64,000 nucleotides of DNA from Rhodopseudomonas palustris. Its GTDB lineage: Bacteria > Pseudomonadota > Alphaproteobacteria > Rhizobiales > Xanthobacteraceae. The stretch is from assembly GCF_003031265.1 (NCBI RefSeq), contig NZ_CP019966.1, forward strand, positions 4,983,501-5,047,500, in the 5' to 3' direction. Below are positions 16,996-27,461 of this stretch, piece after piece (within the stretch, counting starts at the first letter, position 1; every line of letters begins with the position of its first letter). Position numbers and translations under genes: made by a program. The notes under the pieces were generated by a model. That model had not been told where the DNA came from, did no database searches, and was given only the letters and a program-made list of their open reading frames with translations.

Positions 16996-17012
16996 GCGTT
17001 CTCGCTCTCGCG

Positions 17013-17477
17013 TTAGAGGTTGGCGACGTCGGGATATTTGCGGATCATCTCGCTGCCGGCGGCGACCAGCTTGTCACCCTCCTCGGCCAGCTTGCCGAGG
17101 TTATCGAAGCCGAAGCGATGAACGTCGCGCATGTGTTTGTTGATGACGATCAACCGCCCGGCGCTGAGGATCAGCCGACCGAAGCCCTCGTGGTGCATCT
17201 TCATCATCGGCGACACCATGATTCTGGTCTCGCGTTCGATCGACAGCGCCACCGCGTTGTAGAACAGTTCGAGCCGCCACAGCGTCTCCGGATCCGGATC
17301 GCCCATGATCGGGATCTCGCGGCGCTTGGCCTTGTCTATGATGAACGGCTCCAGCAGCTTCAGATCGGACTTGCCCTCCCAGACACCGTGGGTGTCCTGA
17401 GCGCGGAGCTGCTTGACCAGTTCCTTGACGAACAGCGAGTCGAGCGCGGCGTCGGGAGCAGTGGTGGCTTCGGTCAT
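17013..17477 (-). CDS. NifX-associated protein (DUF269)
   Basis: A 154-residue protein of the family encoded next to nifX. Characteristic stretches are [40 protein letters not shown] and [20 protein letters not shown]. The ATG at 17477 begins 1 nt before the nifX stop codon, so translation is coupled. A longer upstream frame is rejected because its N-terminus is not family-like. The function is unknown; context suggests FeMo-co precursor handling. Confidence 0.88.
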   Translation of the reverse strand: MTEATTAPDAALDSLFVKELVKQLRAQDTHGVWEGKSDLKLLEPFIIDKAKRREIPIMGDPDPETLWRLELFYNAVALSIERETRIMVSPMMKMHHEGFGRLILSAGRLIVINKHMRDVHRFGFDNLGKLAEEGDKLVAAGSEMIRKYPDVANL

Positions 17478-17478
17478 G

Positions 17479-17877
17479 TCAGGCCTCGTCGGCAAAATCG
17501 AACGTGCGCTCTTCACCCTTCATCAGCGCTTTGCGCAGCCACGGCGGCGGCACGCCGCGCAGCACGCCCTGCAGCTTGGTGATCAGATCGGTGATCAGCT
17601 CCGGCTGCGCCAGCTTCAGCGGGTGGACCTGAGCGGCGACGACCCGCGCCGCGCCCGAGCCGCCGATCGCCGTGCAGTACATGATGGCGCAATCGCGGAT
17701 CGCGTCGATCTTGGCGACCAGCTTGTCCTCGTTGCCGTCTTCTTTCTCCTCGGCGAACTGCACCGCTTCGATAAAGCGATAATCGTCGGCGGTGACTTCG
17801 TAGATCGCGATGTTCCGGGCCCAGCCGAAATGCGCATCGACGCGCGCAAGGTCCTGGGTGGCAAAGGCGACTTTCAT
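17479..17877 (-). CDS. nifX: NifX, FeMo-co precursor carrier
   Basis: A 132-residue NifX/NafY-type domain. The start [20 protein letters not shown] is typical. The ATG at 17877 has AGGAGA 6 nt upstream. A longer form from an ATG at 17955 would overlap nifN by 23 nt, lacks a visible ribosome site and is less likely, though some NifX proteins have such a leader. NifX shuttles NifB-co and VK-cluster between NifB and NifEN. Confidence 0.92.
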   Translation of the reverse strand: MKVAFATQDLARVDAHFGWARNIAIYEVTADDYRFIEAVQFAEEKEDGNEDKLVAKIDAIRDCAIMYCTAIGGSGAARVVAAQVHPLKLAQPELITDLITKLQGVLRGVPPPWLRKALMKGEERTFDFADEA

Positions 17878-17932
17878 GCCGGTTCTCCTGAGTTGTGCAT
17901 CGGCGCTGTGCTCCGCTCGACTGCCGTCGTTG

Positions 17933-19306
17933 CTAATGAGCCGTAGCCGGCGCATCGGTCTGATCCGGGCGAGCAGAGGCACTCCGCCAGCTGTTCACAT
18001 CCGGCTCCTTGATGTTGGCGATGAACACATTGCCGATCGCGAAGATCAGATCGCGGGTGCCACGATAGCCGACCGCCACCTGATGCGCGGCACCGAGCCG
18101 ATCGAACATCGGCAGCCCCATCCGGAACAGCGGCACGCCCAGTCGTTCCGCGGCCTGGCGGCCGTGCGAGTGCGTCACCAACAGATCGCAATCTTCAGCG
18201 CGGCGTTCGAGATCTTCGAGATCGCCGATCAGCACCTCGTCGCTCGGCACCTGGGCCAGGATCGGCGAGGTCGTGGTCGTGACCGCAGCACTGACGGTGC
18301 AGCCCATGTCGGCGAGGAAGCCGCCGATATTCAGCAGCATGTCCGGCTCGGCGCCGATCGCGACGCTCTTGCCGCCGAAATAGAAGTGGCCATCGAGCAT
18401 GGCGTCGACCAGCTGGCTGCGCTGGCGGCGATATTTTGGCGGCACCGGGCGGCCGCTGATCTTGGCCAGCGTCGCCATCAGCTCATCGGCGGCGGCAAGC
18501 CCGGTGACCCGCGCCAGCAGCGTGAACGGCACACCCGCCTTGGCTTCGAGCGCGACCGCGGCTTTGCGCATCTGCTCGCCGAATGCCAGCGTGTAGGCCG
18601 CGCCGCCCATCGCGGCGACTTCGGCGACCGAGACGCCGCCATGCGTGGTCGGTGTGAAGTCGTCCGGCAGATGGCCGTCGAGCGAGCCGGAGATGTCCGG
18701 CAGGAAGGTCGGCGCCAGGCCGAACGCTTCGATGATATCGCGCAGTTCGTCGATGTCGCCCGGCGTCAGATGGCTGCCGGCCAACACGTTGATCCTGTCG
18801 GCATCCGGCGCGATGCCCTCAGCCGGCGCCTCGACCAGGGTCTCGACGATCCGCGCCACGGTAGCGGCGAAACCGTCTTCGAACGCGCCCTTGAAGTCCG
18901 GGGTCGACACCGGCACCAGCGCGACGTTCGCCAGTTCCGGATGATTGGCTCGCACCATCTTGATGTAGCCGTCGAGATCATCGCCTTTGATCTCGGTGAC
19001 GCCGGTGGTGCAGATCCCGATCACGTCGGGCTTGGTGCGGCCGACGATGTTGACGATCGCCTGCTCGACATTCTCGAAGCCGCCGAGCACGGTGGCGACT
19101 TCGCTCATCGCCGTGGTCTGCAGCGGAATCGACTCGCGGAAGTGGCGAACGAACAACACCAGGCCGAACGAGGTGCAGCCCTGGGAGCCGTGCAGCAGGG
19201 GCATGCAGTTGCGCAGCCCCATGAAGGCCAGCGCGGCGCCGAGCGGCTGACTCATCCGCAGCGGATTGACGGTGCAGGACTTAGTCGAGGTGACGATCTG
19301 TGCCAT
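17933..19306 (-). CDS. nifN: NifN, FeMo-co assembly scaffold beta subunit
   Basis: A 457-residue NifK-like protein. The N-terminal segment NPLRMSQPLGAALAFMG and CMPLLHGSQGCTSF give the cysteine region shared with NifK. The ATG at 19306 has AAGGAGG just upstream and follows nifE by 10 nt. With NifE it forms the tetramer on which NifB-co becomes FeMo-co. The C-terminal tail after about residue 440 is not conserved. Confidence 0.96.
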   Translation of the reverse strand: MAQIVTSTKSCTVNPLRMSQPLGAALAFMGLRNCMPLLHGSQGCTSFGLVLFVRHFRESIPLQTTAMSEVATVLGGFENVEQAIVNIVGRTKPDVIGICTTGVTEIKGDDLDGYIKMVRANHPELANVALVPVSTPDFKGAFEDGFAATVARIVETLVEAPAEGIAPDADRINVLAGSHLTPGDIDELRDIIEAFGLAPTFLPDISGSLDGHLPDDFTPTTHGGVSVAEVAAMGGAAYTLAFGEQMRKAAVALEAKAGVPFTLLARVTGLAAADELMATLAKISGRPVPPKYRRQRSQLVDAMLDGHFYFGGKSVAIGAEPDMLLNIGGFLADMGCTVSAAVTTTTSPILAQVPSDEVLIGDLEDLERRAEDCDLLVTHSHGRQAAERLGVPLFRMGLPMFDRLGAAHQVAVGYRGTRDLIFAIGNVFIANIKEPDVNSWRSASARPDQTDAPATAH

Positions 19307-19316
19307 CGCAGCCTCC

Positions 19317-20780
19317 TTACGCCACCCGAGCCGAACGCCCGAAGATCGCGCGCTGGCGATCGTCGGCGGCGTTAGCGGCATCGGCGCGCTCTTCCCAGGT
19401 CACCTCGTCCCACGGAGGGGCGCTGCGCACCTGAGCCCAGATCGGATTGGACAGCGACTTGTCGATCTGCCGGACCATCTCGACGATGCCGACATAGCCG
19501 CAATACGCGTAGGTGCGCTCCTGGTTGATATCCATCCAGGGCATCCGCGCCTTCAGCGCGACGAACTGCGAACGACCTCCCGACAGCATGATGTCGGCCT
19601 GCGCCTCTTTCAGCATCTTGTACATTTCGCGCGGGCGCAGATCGTCGATCTGGTGGACGTCCGGGCTCATCTCCTTGAGCCGCAGCTTGTCTTCCTTGGT
19701 CGACTTCTTGACGCTGGTGCCGACGATCGACAGTCCGGCTTCCTGCAGCGCCGCCACCACCGACCACGACTTCACACCGCCGGTGATCAGCAACACCTTC
19801 TTGCCTTCGAGGCGCGGGGTGTAGGCCTTGATCGCCGCCCAGGCCTTGGCCTCTTCGCGCGCGATCAGCACTTCGACACGGTCCATCAGCTCGGCGTCGG
19901 CGCCGCGCTGGATCAGCAGGCGGGCGATCTGGCGCAGCGACTCGGAGGTGTCGCTGATGCCGTAGAACGATCCTTCGAAGTACGGGATGCCGTAGCGCTC
20001 TTCCATCTTACGCGCGACGTTGATCATCGCGGTCGAGCACACCATCATGGCGGCACGGGCGCGGTGCGACTGCGCCACCTCGTGATAGCGCGCGTCGCCC
20101 GACAGGCACGACAGGATGCGGATACCGAGCTCATCGAGCAGCGGCTTCACCTGCCACAGCTCGCCCGCGACGTTGTATTCGCCGATGATGTTGATGTCGT
20201 ACGGGGTCGTGAACTCCGGCTCCTGGGTGCCGATCACGTAGTCCAGCATCGCTTCGCCGGCGAGCTTGTTGCCGAGATTCTTCGGCCCGACAAAGCCGGG
20301 CGAGATGATCGGGACGCAGGGCTTGCCGAACTTCTCGGCCGCCACCTTGCAGACGGCGACGATATCGTCACCCATCATCGCCGGCACGCAGGTCTGATAC
20401 ACGAAGACTGCGGGCGGATCGTACTTCTCGATGATTTCCTTGATCGACCGGAACAGCCGCTTCTCGCCGCCGAAGATGACGTCGTTCTCGCCCATGTCGG
20501 TGGTGAAGCCGGTGCGATACAGCTTCGAGCCGGACGACTTGGTGCCGCGGTTATCCCAGGACGAGCCTTCACAGGCGATCGGGCCGTGCACCAGGTGCGC
20601 GACGTCCACGATCGGCTGCAGCGCGATCTTGGCGCCGTCGAAGGCGCAGCCGCCGGCTGCGCCTCCCGGCTGCAGCGGTTTGCTGCAGCCCTTCTTGCGT
20701 TGCTTGTCGGACTTGGCCTGATTGGCCGCACAGCCGGGCTCGTTGAAGACGTCTTGAATCTTGTCTGCGAGGCGGCTCAT
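19317..20780 (-). CDS. nifE: NifE, FeMo-co assembly scaffold alpha subunit
   Basis: A 487-residue NifD-like protein. Near the N-terminus there is a Lys/Gln- and Gly/Ala-rich region leading to GGCAFDGAKIALQPI, where P-cluster-like cysteines lie. Later, YRTGFTTDMGENDVIFGGEK is typical for NifE. It follows nifK by 38 nt. It partners NifN for cofactor maturation. Confidence 0.96.
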   Translation of the reverse strand: MSRLADKIQDVFNEPGCAANQAKSDKQRKKGCSKPLQPGGAAGGCAFDGAKIALQPIVDVAHLVHGPIACEGSSWDNRGTKSSGSKLYRTGFTTDMGENDVIFGGEKRLFRSIKEIIEKYDPPAVFVYQTCVPAMMGDDIVAVCKVAAEKFGKPCVPIISPGFVGPKNLGNKLAGEAMLDYVIGTQEPEFTTPYDINIIGEYNVAGELWQVKPLLDELGIRILSCLSGDARYHEVAQSHRARAAMMVCSTAMINVARKMEERYGIPYFEGSFYGISDTSESLRQIARLLIQRGADAELMDRVEVLIAREEAKAWAAIKAYTPRLEGKKVLLITGGVKSWSVVAALQEAGLSIVGTSVKKSTKEDKLRLKEMSPDVHQIDDLRPREMYKMLKEAQADIMLSGGRSQFVALKARMPWMDINQERTYAYCGYVGIVEMVRQIDKSLSNPIWAQVRSAPPWDEVTWEERADAANAADDRQRAIFGRSARVA

Positions 20781-20818
20781 GCGGCACTCCTGTAATCAGG
20801 TTCTCCGAAGCTGCGGCA

Positions 20819-22378
20819 TCAGCGGATGATGTCGAAGCTGATGTCGGTCTTGCCGGCGGCGTTGGTCGACTTGTCCATTTCGTCGAAGATCTTGTCGAGG
20901 ATCTTGACCAGGACGTTCATCGAACCCTGATAGCCCCACACCGGCGCGCGGTGATGGTGATGGCGATCGAAGATCGGGAAGCCGATGCGGATCAGCGGCG
21001 TGCCGGTGTCGCGCTCGAGATACTTGCCGTAGGTGTTGCCGATCATGAAGTCGACCGGTTCAGTGAACAGCAGCGAGCGCAGGTGCCAGAGGTCCTTGCC
21101 GGCGTAGACCTTGCAACCAGCGCCGAACGGCGACGAGTCAAGCAGCGCCTGCACCTTGGCTTCCCACGTCTTGTTGCCGTTGGTGGCGAGGATGTGGGTC
21201 GGTTCGCCGCCGAGTTCGAGGATGAATTCGGCGAGGCCGTAGCACAGGTCCGGATCGCCATAGATGGCGAACTTCTTGCCGTGGATGTGGGCGGCCGAGT
21301 CGGCGATGGCGTCGACCAGCCGGCCACGTTCCTTGGTCAGCGCTTCGGGGATCGCCTTGCCGGTGATCCGCGACACCGCCTGCAGGAACCGATCGGTGCC
21401 GCTGACGCCGACGGGGTGATTGAACGCCACGACCTCCTGGCCATGGTCGGCGATCGTCGCCAGCGTCTTTTCGGTGCAGAACTCCTGCATCGAAATCGTC
21501 GCCTTGGCGTGGACGGCGTTGGCGGCCTGCTCCAGCGTGGTGCCGCCGTCGTACATCCGGAACTCGCCGTCGGCCGGGGTGTCCCAGACGTCGCTGTTGT
21601 CGCCGAAGATGGTGTATTCAACGCCCATCGTTTCGAAGATGCGCTTGATTTCGCGGAGGTTACCGACGGTGTAGCCGTCGAAGCCGCCGAGGAAATTGAT
21701 CGACTCGTTCGGCTTGCGCTCGAGCTTCGGCGCGGTGCCGGACTTGCCGTCCCAGAAGTGCTCGACCACGCCCTTCATGGTGTTGTCGTAGCCGGTGATG
21801 TGGCTGCCGACGAACGCCGGGGTGTGGGCGTAGGTGACGTCGAAGTCCGTCGGGACCGAGCCCTTTTCCTTGGCGTTCTTGATGAACGCGTTGAGGTCGT
21901 CACCGATGACTTCCGCCATGCAGGTGGTCGAGACCGCGATCATCTTCGGCTTGTACAGCGCATAGGCGTTGGCCAGACCGTCGATCATGTTGTTGAGGCC
22001 GCCGAACACCGCGGCGTCTTCGGTCATCGACGACGACACGCAGGAGGTCGGCTCCTTGAAGTGCCGGGTGAAGTGGCTGCGATAGTAAGCGACGCAGCCC
22101 TGCGAGCCATGCACGAACGGCAGCGTCTTTTCGAAGCCGACCGCCGCGAACACCGCGCCGAGCGGCTGGCAGGCCTTGGCCGGGTTGATGACAAGCGCTT
22201 CGCGGGCGAAGTTCTTGTCCTGATATTCCTTGGTCTTGGTCCAGTCCGAGACGCGCGCGACCTCGGCTTCGCCAACATAGTTCTCGAAATTCTTCCGCTT
22301 GTTCTCCATCAACTCTTCGTACTGGGGCTCACGGAAGAGGTCGAAGTGATCGCGGATCTTCTCTGCGGTCTCGGTCAT
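20819..22378 (-). CDS. nifK: NifK, nitrogenase MoFe protein beta subunit
   Basis: A 519-residue beta subunit. Cys70 (KACQPLGA) and Cys95 ([11 protein letters not shown]) coincide in number with the P-cluster ligands of the Azotobacter protein. The length is typical for alphaproteobacterial NifK. It lies 77 nt after nifD in nifHDK. With NifD it reduces N2 to ammonia at FeMo-co, using electrons passed from NifH through the P-cluster. Confidence 0.98.
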   Translation of the reverse strand: MTETAEKIRDHFDLFREPQYEELMENKRKNFENYVGEAEVARVSDWTKTKEYQDKNFAREALVINPAKACQPLGAVFAAVGFEKTLPFVHGSQGCVAYYRSHFTRHFKEPTSCVSSSMTEDAAVFGGLNNMIDGLANAYALYKPKMIAVSTTCMAEVIGDDLNAFIKNAKEKGSVPTDFDVTYAHTPAFVGSHITGYDNTMKGVVEHFWDGKSGTAPKLERKPNESINFLGGFDGYTVGNLREIKRIFETMGVEYTIFGDNSDVWDTPADGEFRMYDGGTTLEQAANAVHAKATISMQEFCTEKTLATIADHGQEVVAFNHPVGVSGTDRFLQAVSRITGKAIPEALTKERGRLVDAIADSAAHIHGKKFAIYGDPDLCYGLAEFILELGGEPTHILATNGNKTWEAKVQALLDSSPFGAGCKVYAGKDLWHLRSLLFTEPVDFMIGNTYGKYLERDTGTPLIRIGFPIFDRHHHHRAPVWGYQGSMNVLVKILDKIFDEMDKSTNAAGKTDISFDIIR

Positions 22379-22455
22379 GGTGATGTCTTTCCCAAGAATT
22401 CGGTGTCGCGGCGCTTCCGGCGGCTGGCGCCGGAAGCCCGGTGTGAAGGTTCAGC

Positions 22456-23919
22456 TCAGCTCCAAGGTGCCTTGGTCAGTTTCCAGACCGGGGCATTGAT
22501 GGCGATGTCCATGTCGCGGGCGAAGATGCCGAACCCGTCGTAGCCGTGATACGGGCCCGAATAGTCCCAGGAATGCATCTGGCGGAACGGAACGCCCATC
22601 TTCTGGAAGATGTACTTTTCCTTGACGCCGGAGCCGACCAGGTCGGGCTGCACCTTCTCGACGAACTTCTCGAATTCGTAGCCGGTGACGTCGTCGTAGA
22701 TCAGCGTGCCGTCTTTCACGTAATGGGTGGTGCGCTGATAGTCGTCGTTATGGGCGAACTCGTAGCCGGTACCGACCACTTCCATGCCGAGATCTTCGTA
22801 GGCACCGATGACGTGGCGTGGACGCAGACCGCCGACATAGAGCATCACCTTCTTGCCTTCGAGGCGCGGGCGATACTTGGCGATCACCGCATCCATCTTC
22901 GGCTTGTACTTGGCGATGACGCGCTCGGCGCCTTCCTTGATCTTGTCGTCGAACTTCGCGGCGATCTCGCGCAAGCTCGCCTCGATCTTGGACGGGCCGA
23001 AGAAGTTGTACTCAACCCACGGAATACCGAACTTCTCTTCCATGTGCCGCGTGATGTAGTTCATCGAGCGGTAGCAGTGCAGGATGTTCAGCTTCGCCTT
23101 CGGCGTGTTCTCCAGCTCGGCGATAGTGCCGTCGCCGGACCACTGCGCGATCACGCGGAGGCCCATTTCCTCGAGCAGGATACGCGAGGCCCAGGCGTCG
23201 CCGCCGATATTGTAGTCGCCAATGATCGCGACGTCGTAGGGGGTCGACTGGAAGCCGGCGTTCTTCTCGGCGGCCTTGTCGAACACCCAGTCACGGATCA
23301 CGTCGTTGGCGATGTGGTGGCCGAGCGACTGCGACACACCGCGGAAGCCTTCGCAACGCACCGGGATGATCGGCTTGCCGTCATACTGCTTCGACTTGGC
23401 CTTGGAGACCGCCTCGATGTCGTCGCCGATCAGACCGATCGGGCATTCCGACTGCACCGAGATGCCCTTGGAGAGCGGGAACAGCTCCTGGATCTCGTCG
23501 ATGATCTTGCCGAGCTTCTTGTCACCGCCGAAAACGATGTCCTTCTCCTGGAAGTCGGAGGTGAACTGCATCGTACCGAAAGTGTCGACGCCGGTGGTGC
23601 CCTTGTAATAGTTGCGGCGCGAGCCCCACGAATACTGGCCGCAGCCGACCGGGCCGTGGCTGATGTGAACCATGTCCTTGATCGGGCCCCACACCACGCC
23701 CTTCGAGCCGGCGTAGGCGCAACCGCGGATCGTCATCACGCCCGGGATCGACTTGATGTTGGACTTGACCGAGCACTCCGCCTTTTCGGCGTCGTACGTG
23801 TTGAGATGCTTGGCGCGACGCTTGGCCGACTTGTCCGGATAGGCCTCCAGGACTTCGCCGATCAGCTTCTTGTTACGTTCCTTGATGTCCGCGGGGGATT
23901 CTGCGACTGCGGTGCTCAT
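22456..23919 (-). CDS. nifD: NifD, nitrogenase MoFe protein alpha subunit
   Basis: A 487-residue alpha subunit. P-cluster cysteines are Cys67 (IRGCAYAG), Cys93 ([10 protein letters not shown]) and Cys159 (QSECPIG). FeMo-co ligands fit Cys282 ([10 protein letters not shown]) and His449 ([12 protein letters not shown]). It is 71 nt downstream of nifH. It shows no sign of being an alternative (V or Fe-only) subunit: the MoFe-type motifs are complete and no nifG-like gene follows. Confidence 0.98.
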   Translation of the reverse strand: MSTAVAESPADIKERNKKLIGEVLEAYPDKSAKRRAKHLNTYDAEKAECSVKSNIKSIPGVMTIRGCAYAGSKGVVWGPIKDMVHISHGPVGCGQYSWGSRRNYYKGTTGVDTFGTMQFTSDFQEKDIVFGGDKKLGKIIDEIQELFPLSKGISVQSECPIGLIGDDIEAVSKAKSKQYDGKPIIPVRCEGFRGVSQSLGHHIANDVIRDWVFDKAAEKNAGFQSTPYDVAIIGDYNIGGDAWASRILLEEMGLRVIAQWSGDGTIAELENTPKAKLNILHCYRSMNYITRHMEEKFGIPWVEYNFFGPSKIEASLREIAAKFDDKIKEGAERVIAKYKPKMDAVIAKYRPRLEGKKVMLYVGGLRPRHVIGAYEDLGMEVVGTGYEFAHNDDYQRTTHYVKDGTLIYDDVTGYEFEKFVEKVQPDLVGSGVKEKYIFQKMGVPFRQMHSWDYSGPYHGYDGFGIFARDMDIAINAPVWKLTKAPWS

Positions 23920-23990
23920 CGTTGTTCCTCGTGTCTGGGGCCGCCGGGATGGCGGCCGGTCGCGCTAGGCGACCGGCCTGGCTGATGCGA

Positions 23991-24947
<957 letters not shown>

Positions 24948-25034
24948 TCAAAACCGTCGCACGGCTCAGATGCGGACGTTGCCCTTTGCAGTAGCTGCTC
25001 GGCCAACCATCCCTCGCCTTGCTGATCCCTGTTT

Positions 25035-25050
25035 TGCAACGAGCGTGCCA
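25035..25050 (-). promoter_or_regulatory. Sigma-54 promoter of nifHDK
   Basis: The minus strand reads TGGCACGCTCGTTGCA, a full consensus -24/-12 promoter with exact spacing. It lies about 150 nt upstream of the nifH ATG. Confidence 0.9.
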
Positions 25051-25120
25051 AGCTTCGCCGGAGACGAAAAAGTGTGTGTTTTCGCGGAGATGTAGAATGT
25101 CCGGGCAGAATGTACGTAGA

Positions 25121-25136
25121 TGTTTAGAATCCGACA
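25121..25136. promoter_or_regulatory. NifA upstream activator site 1 for nifH
   Basis: TGTTTAGAATCCGACA matches TGT-N10-ACA. It is about 72 bp upstream of the -24 box. Confidence 0.75.
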
Positions 25137-25170
25137 TCGCTGCCGAGCGGACGACATCGCAGGGGACGGC

Positions 25171-25186
25171 TGTTAGAAACGAAACA
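25171..25186. promoter_or_regulatory. NifA upstream activator site 2 for nifH
   Basis: TGTTAGAAACGAAACA matches TGT-N10-ACA, 50 bp upstream of site 1. Paired sites are common at strong nif promoters. Confidence 0.7.
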
Positions 25187-25493
25187 AACTGATACCGGCC
25201 GGGCGAGCTAAGCGAGACTCTGTCGCAACTCGAAAACGGTTTCGCTGCGTCATCGGGAGGGAAGCGAGGCAATCCAGGGCCAGTTGTACGGAAGCAGGAC
25301 CAAGCTCCTCACCATGACCAGGGCGAGTGCACGTATCGTCGTGCCCAGCCTTGTGCCGGGCATTCACGGGTACGGCAGGACCTGGAGCAAGAACGGAGAT
25401 GGCCGAGCCGCCGCCGCGCCGAAGCAGCTTCGGCGCAGGCGGGACGAGCCCGGCCAAGACATTCATTGAGAGTGGGAAGAGACGAAGAAGCGC
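25187..25493. other. Intergenic spacer, no gene seen
   Basis: About 300 nt between the nifH activator sites and the end of the SIR2-like gene. It contains an imperfect GTGCCCAGCC...GTGCCGGGCAT palindrome near 25342-25365, related to the short repeats elsewhere. No convincing coding sequence. Confidence 0.45.
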
Positions 25494-26396
25494 CTACGCC
25501 GTCAGCGCCTGGCTCTGCAGCAGTTCGCCGAGCGTGGCGACGAACTTCGTCAGCGGCCAATCAATCCGGGTGATGGACTGTTCCTCGAGGAAGCGCTCTT
25601 CGTTGCGGGTGGGCGTATCCGGCAACACGGCCCAATGCTGGGCAGAGGAGCGCTTCATGATCTGGCGGGCGAATGCGCGGTCGAGCTGGTTATCGAACCG
25701 GCAGCCGAGGAACAGAAAGTTCCTGTCCTTGCGCAGCTGCTGCACCGTCAGCGGGATCGGCGTCTGAATGTCGATCTCGGTCAGGACTTCGACATAGTCG
25801 CTGTCGGACACCAGAAAATTGGCCGCCGGCGCGACCGAGCCGATCGGCTGATACAGCATCGTCGTCCAGCCGAGCGCCTCGTCCGGGACCGGCGCATACA
25901 GCGGCATCTCGTCTTCGGTCACGATGCCGGGTGCGGGCTCAGCAATCTCGCTGCCGTCGGGCTTGTAGTAATTCACCCAATGGCCGTGATGTTCGCTCTG
26001 GCTGACGCCCTGTGCCATGCCCCAATTCTGGCGATTGGCGAACGCCTTCTGTGGCAGGTCGTCATACCAGGCGTGGACCAGCAGCGGCAGCTCGGGCAGC
26101 GACGCCAGCATCCGATGCAGCTCGTTCGGCTGTGGCGAGGACCGGAACGCCTCCGCCATCATCGTCGTCAGCGTTTTGCGGTGCTTGAAGTTCTCGATGT
26201 ACTGCGCGGCGCCGGTGAGATTGGTGCGGACCTTGTACGGCACCGTGGTCTTCGCGGTCAGCCGCGCCACCAGCTCGGCCGGCGAGGTCGGCACGCTGCT
26301 CGATTCGCCGAGCGCCACGCAGGCCGAGCCGAGATACGGGATCACCCGGCCGCGCAACAAGCCTGCGGCGATGTCGTCGAGTGCTTGTGCCGGCAT
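25494..26396 (-). CDS. SIR2-like NAD-binding-fold protein in the nifB operon
   Basis: A 300-residue protein that reads as a divergent SIR2-like (sirtuin-fold) domain. Near the N-terminus RGRVIPYLGSACVALGE stands where the NAD-binding G-G-S loop is expected. HAWYDDLPQKAF resembles the 'TTNYDDL' segment, and FLFLGCRFDNQLDRAF resembles the 'LFLGYSLSDxDFR' C-terminal segment. No zinc-ribbon cysteines or deacetylase catalytic His context are seen. The ATG at 26396 follows GGGAG. It is the last gene of the fdxN-nifB operon. The function is unknown; SIR2-like domains in bacteria often cleave NAD. The call is by motif only. Confidence 0.65.
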   Translation of the reverse strand: MPAQALDDIAAGLLRGRVIPYLGSACVALGESSSVPTSPAELVARLTAKTTVPYKVRTNLTGAAQYIENFKHRKTLTTMMAEAFRSSPQPNELHRMLASLPELPLLVHAWYDDLPQKAFANRQNWGMAQGVSQSEHHGHWVNYYKPDGSEIAEPAPGIVTEDEMPLYAPVPDEALGWTTMLYQPIGSVAPAANFLVSDSDYVEVLTEIDIQTPIPLTVQQLRKDRNFLFLGCRFDNQLDRAFARQIMKRSSAQHWAVLPDTPTRNEERFLEEQSITRIDWPLTKFVATLGELLQSQALTA

Positions 26397-26410
26397 GATC
26401 CTGCTCCCTG

Positions 26411-26689
26411 TTAGATTGCTCTTGCAGCCTTGTGATGGACCACCACCAGGCCGGTCGCGCGCGCCGCATCGGTCGTGATGGTCCAGCAATGGTTCGATCC
26501 GTCGACCAGATAAACGCTGAACCGCGGATAATCGCGGAACGGCTGCTCCGCATAGATGTCGGACGCGTCACACTGCGTCAGCGACAGGCCGGAAAGCTCC
26601 TGCCGCACCGTCTTCAGCGCACCGACATCAGCCGCGTCGCCTCCGAGCAGCGCGTCGAGCCGGGCGAGATCGTCGGGCGACAGCGCCAT
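26411..26689 (-). CDS. Small nif-linked protein of unknown function
   Basis: A 92-residue protein between nifT and the SIR2-like gene, with starts and stops only a few nt from its neighbours. The first part, LSPDDLARLDALLGGD, is helical; the second, FSVYLVDGSNHCWTITTDAARATGLVVVHH, is likely beta strand. It resembles small proteins near nifT in other diazotrophs (possibly those labelled DUF6129, from memory). It has a single cysteine in the DASDI region and another at NHCW, so it is not a Fe-S protein. Confidence 0.75.
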   Translation of the reverse strand: MALSPDDLARLDALLGGDAADVGALKTVRQELSGLSLTQCDASDIYAEQPFRDYPRFSVYLVDGSNHCWTITTDAARATGLVVVHHKAARAI

Positions 26690-26691
26690 GG

Positions 26692-26892
26692 TCAGAGCTT
26701 GCGGGCTTCGACGGTGATCGGCAGTGGCGTGTCCGCCGCCATCACCGGCAGTTCGAGCTGCCAGCCATTGGCAAGCGTAACCTTGCCGCCCCAAAGCGCG
26801 GGATTCTCCATCGCGACGATCGGCTCCTCGAGGTCCTTCTTGGCGACATAGGCGGAGTGACCGGTCGCGGTCTTGCGGATCATCACTTTCAT
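26692..26892 (-). CDS. nifT: NifT/FixU family protein
   Basis: A 66-residue protein: MKVMIRKTATGHSAYVAKKD, then WGGKVTLANGWQLELP, a complete NifT/FixU signature. Its precise role is unknown; the family is almost always found with nifB/nifZ genes, and mutants usually have mild effects. It lies 36 nt after the second nifZ-like gene. Confidence 0.9.
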   Translation of the reverse strand: MKVMIRKTATGHSAYVAKKDLEEPIVAMENPALWGGKVTLANGWQLELPVMAADTPLPITVEARKL

Positions 26893-26928
26893 CGAGGGTG
26901 GTCCTTTGCTTGGCCGCCGCGGCGACAG

Positions 26929-27165
26929 TCAGAGTGGGGTGATTTCGTCTTCGAGACAGCCGATCACCCGGTGTTCGGCGAATTCGACGAGATAAACTGG
27001 CCGATTGGTTTCGGTGTGCAGGCCGATCCGGACGATCTCGCCGGCGTCGCCGCTCTTCACCAGCAGCGCGTCCTCCGGCTGGTCCGGAAAGCTGCCGTCA
27101 TTGAACAGGTCGATCTCGGCGCGGACGCGCTGGCCCCATTGGTATCGCGGCTCCGGCGTCATCAC
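26929..27165 (-). CDS. NifZ-domain protein, short copy
   Basis: A 78-residue protein with the NifZ SH3-like domain: YQWGQRVRAEIDLFNDGSFPD, then GDAGEIVRIGLHTETNRPVYLVEF. Its ATG overlaps the stop of the preceding nifZ gene (ATGA). Two adjacent NifZ-type genes probably arose by duplication, since each has the 'G..VR...NDGxFP...LV..GD.G' pattern. NifZ helps form the second P-cluster of the MoFe protein. Confidence 0.85.
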   Translation of the reverse strand: MMTPEPRYQWGQRVRAEIDLFNDGSFPDQPEDALLVKSGDAGEIVRIGLHTETNRPVYLVEFAEHRVIGCLEDEITPL

Positions 27166-27461
27166 ACTGCCTCCTGCGTTTCGGCCTGAAAAGCTTCGAC
27201 CGCGACCAACTCCCGCCGCTTCATGCCGACGATGCGGCCCTGCGCCACGAAGTCGACGCCGTAGATGTAGAACTGCTGCAGGAAGGTGCCGATCGAGACG
27301 ACGTAGCCCTCGTCGCCCTTCTTCACCAGCACCTCGCCGATCTCCTTGCCTGGAAAGGTGCCGTCGTTGCGGATGTTGAGCCGCGCCCGGACCTTCTGGC
27401 CGTATTCAAAGTCCGGCGGGCCATCCAGCTCGACGATGTCGCTGTCACGCGCGATGTTCAT
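27162..27461 (-). CDS. nifZ: NifZ, MoFe protein P-cluster maturation factor
   Basis: A 99-residue protein with FEYGQKVRARLNIRNDGTFPG and GEVLVKKGDEGYVVSIGTFL, the NifZ domain, and a C-terminal VVGMKRRELV-type segment. The ATG at 27461 overlaps the stop of the Leu-rich-variant gene by 4 nt; a longer frame from 27614 would lie inside that gene. Of the two NifZ-type genes, this one looks closest to the family's usual form. Confidence 0.88.
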   Translation of the reverse strand: MNIARDSDIVELDGPPDFEYGQKVRARLNIRNDGTFPGKEIGEVLVKKGDEGYVVSIGTFLQQFYIYGVDFVAQGRIVGMKRRELVAVEAFQAETQEAV

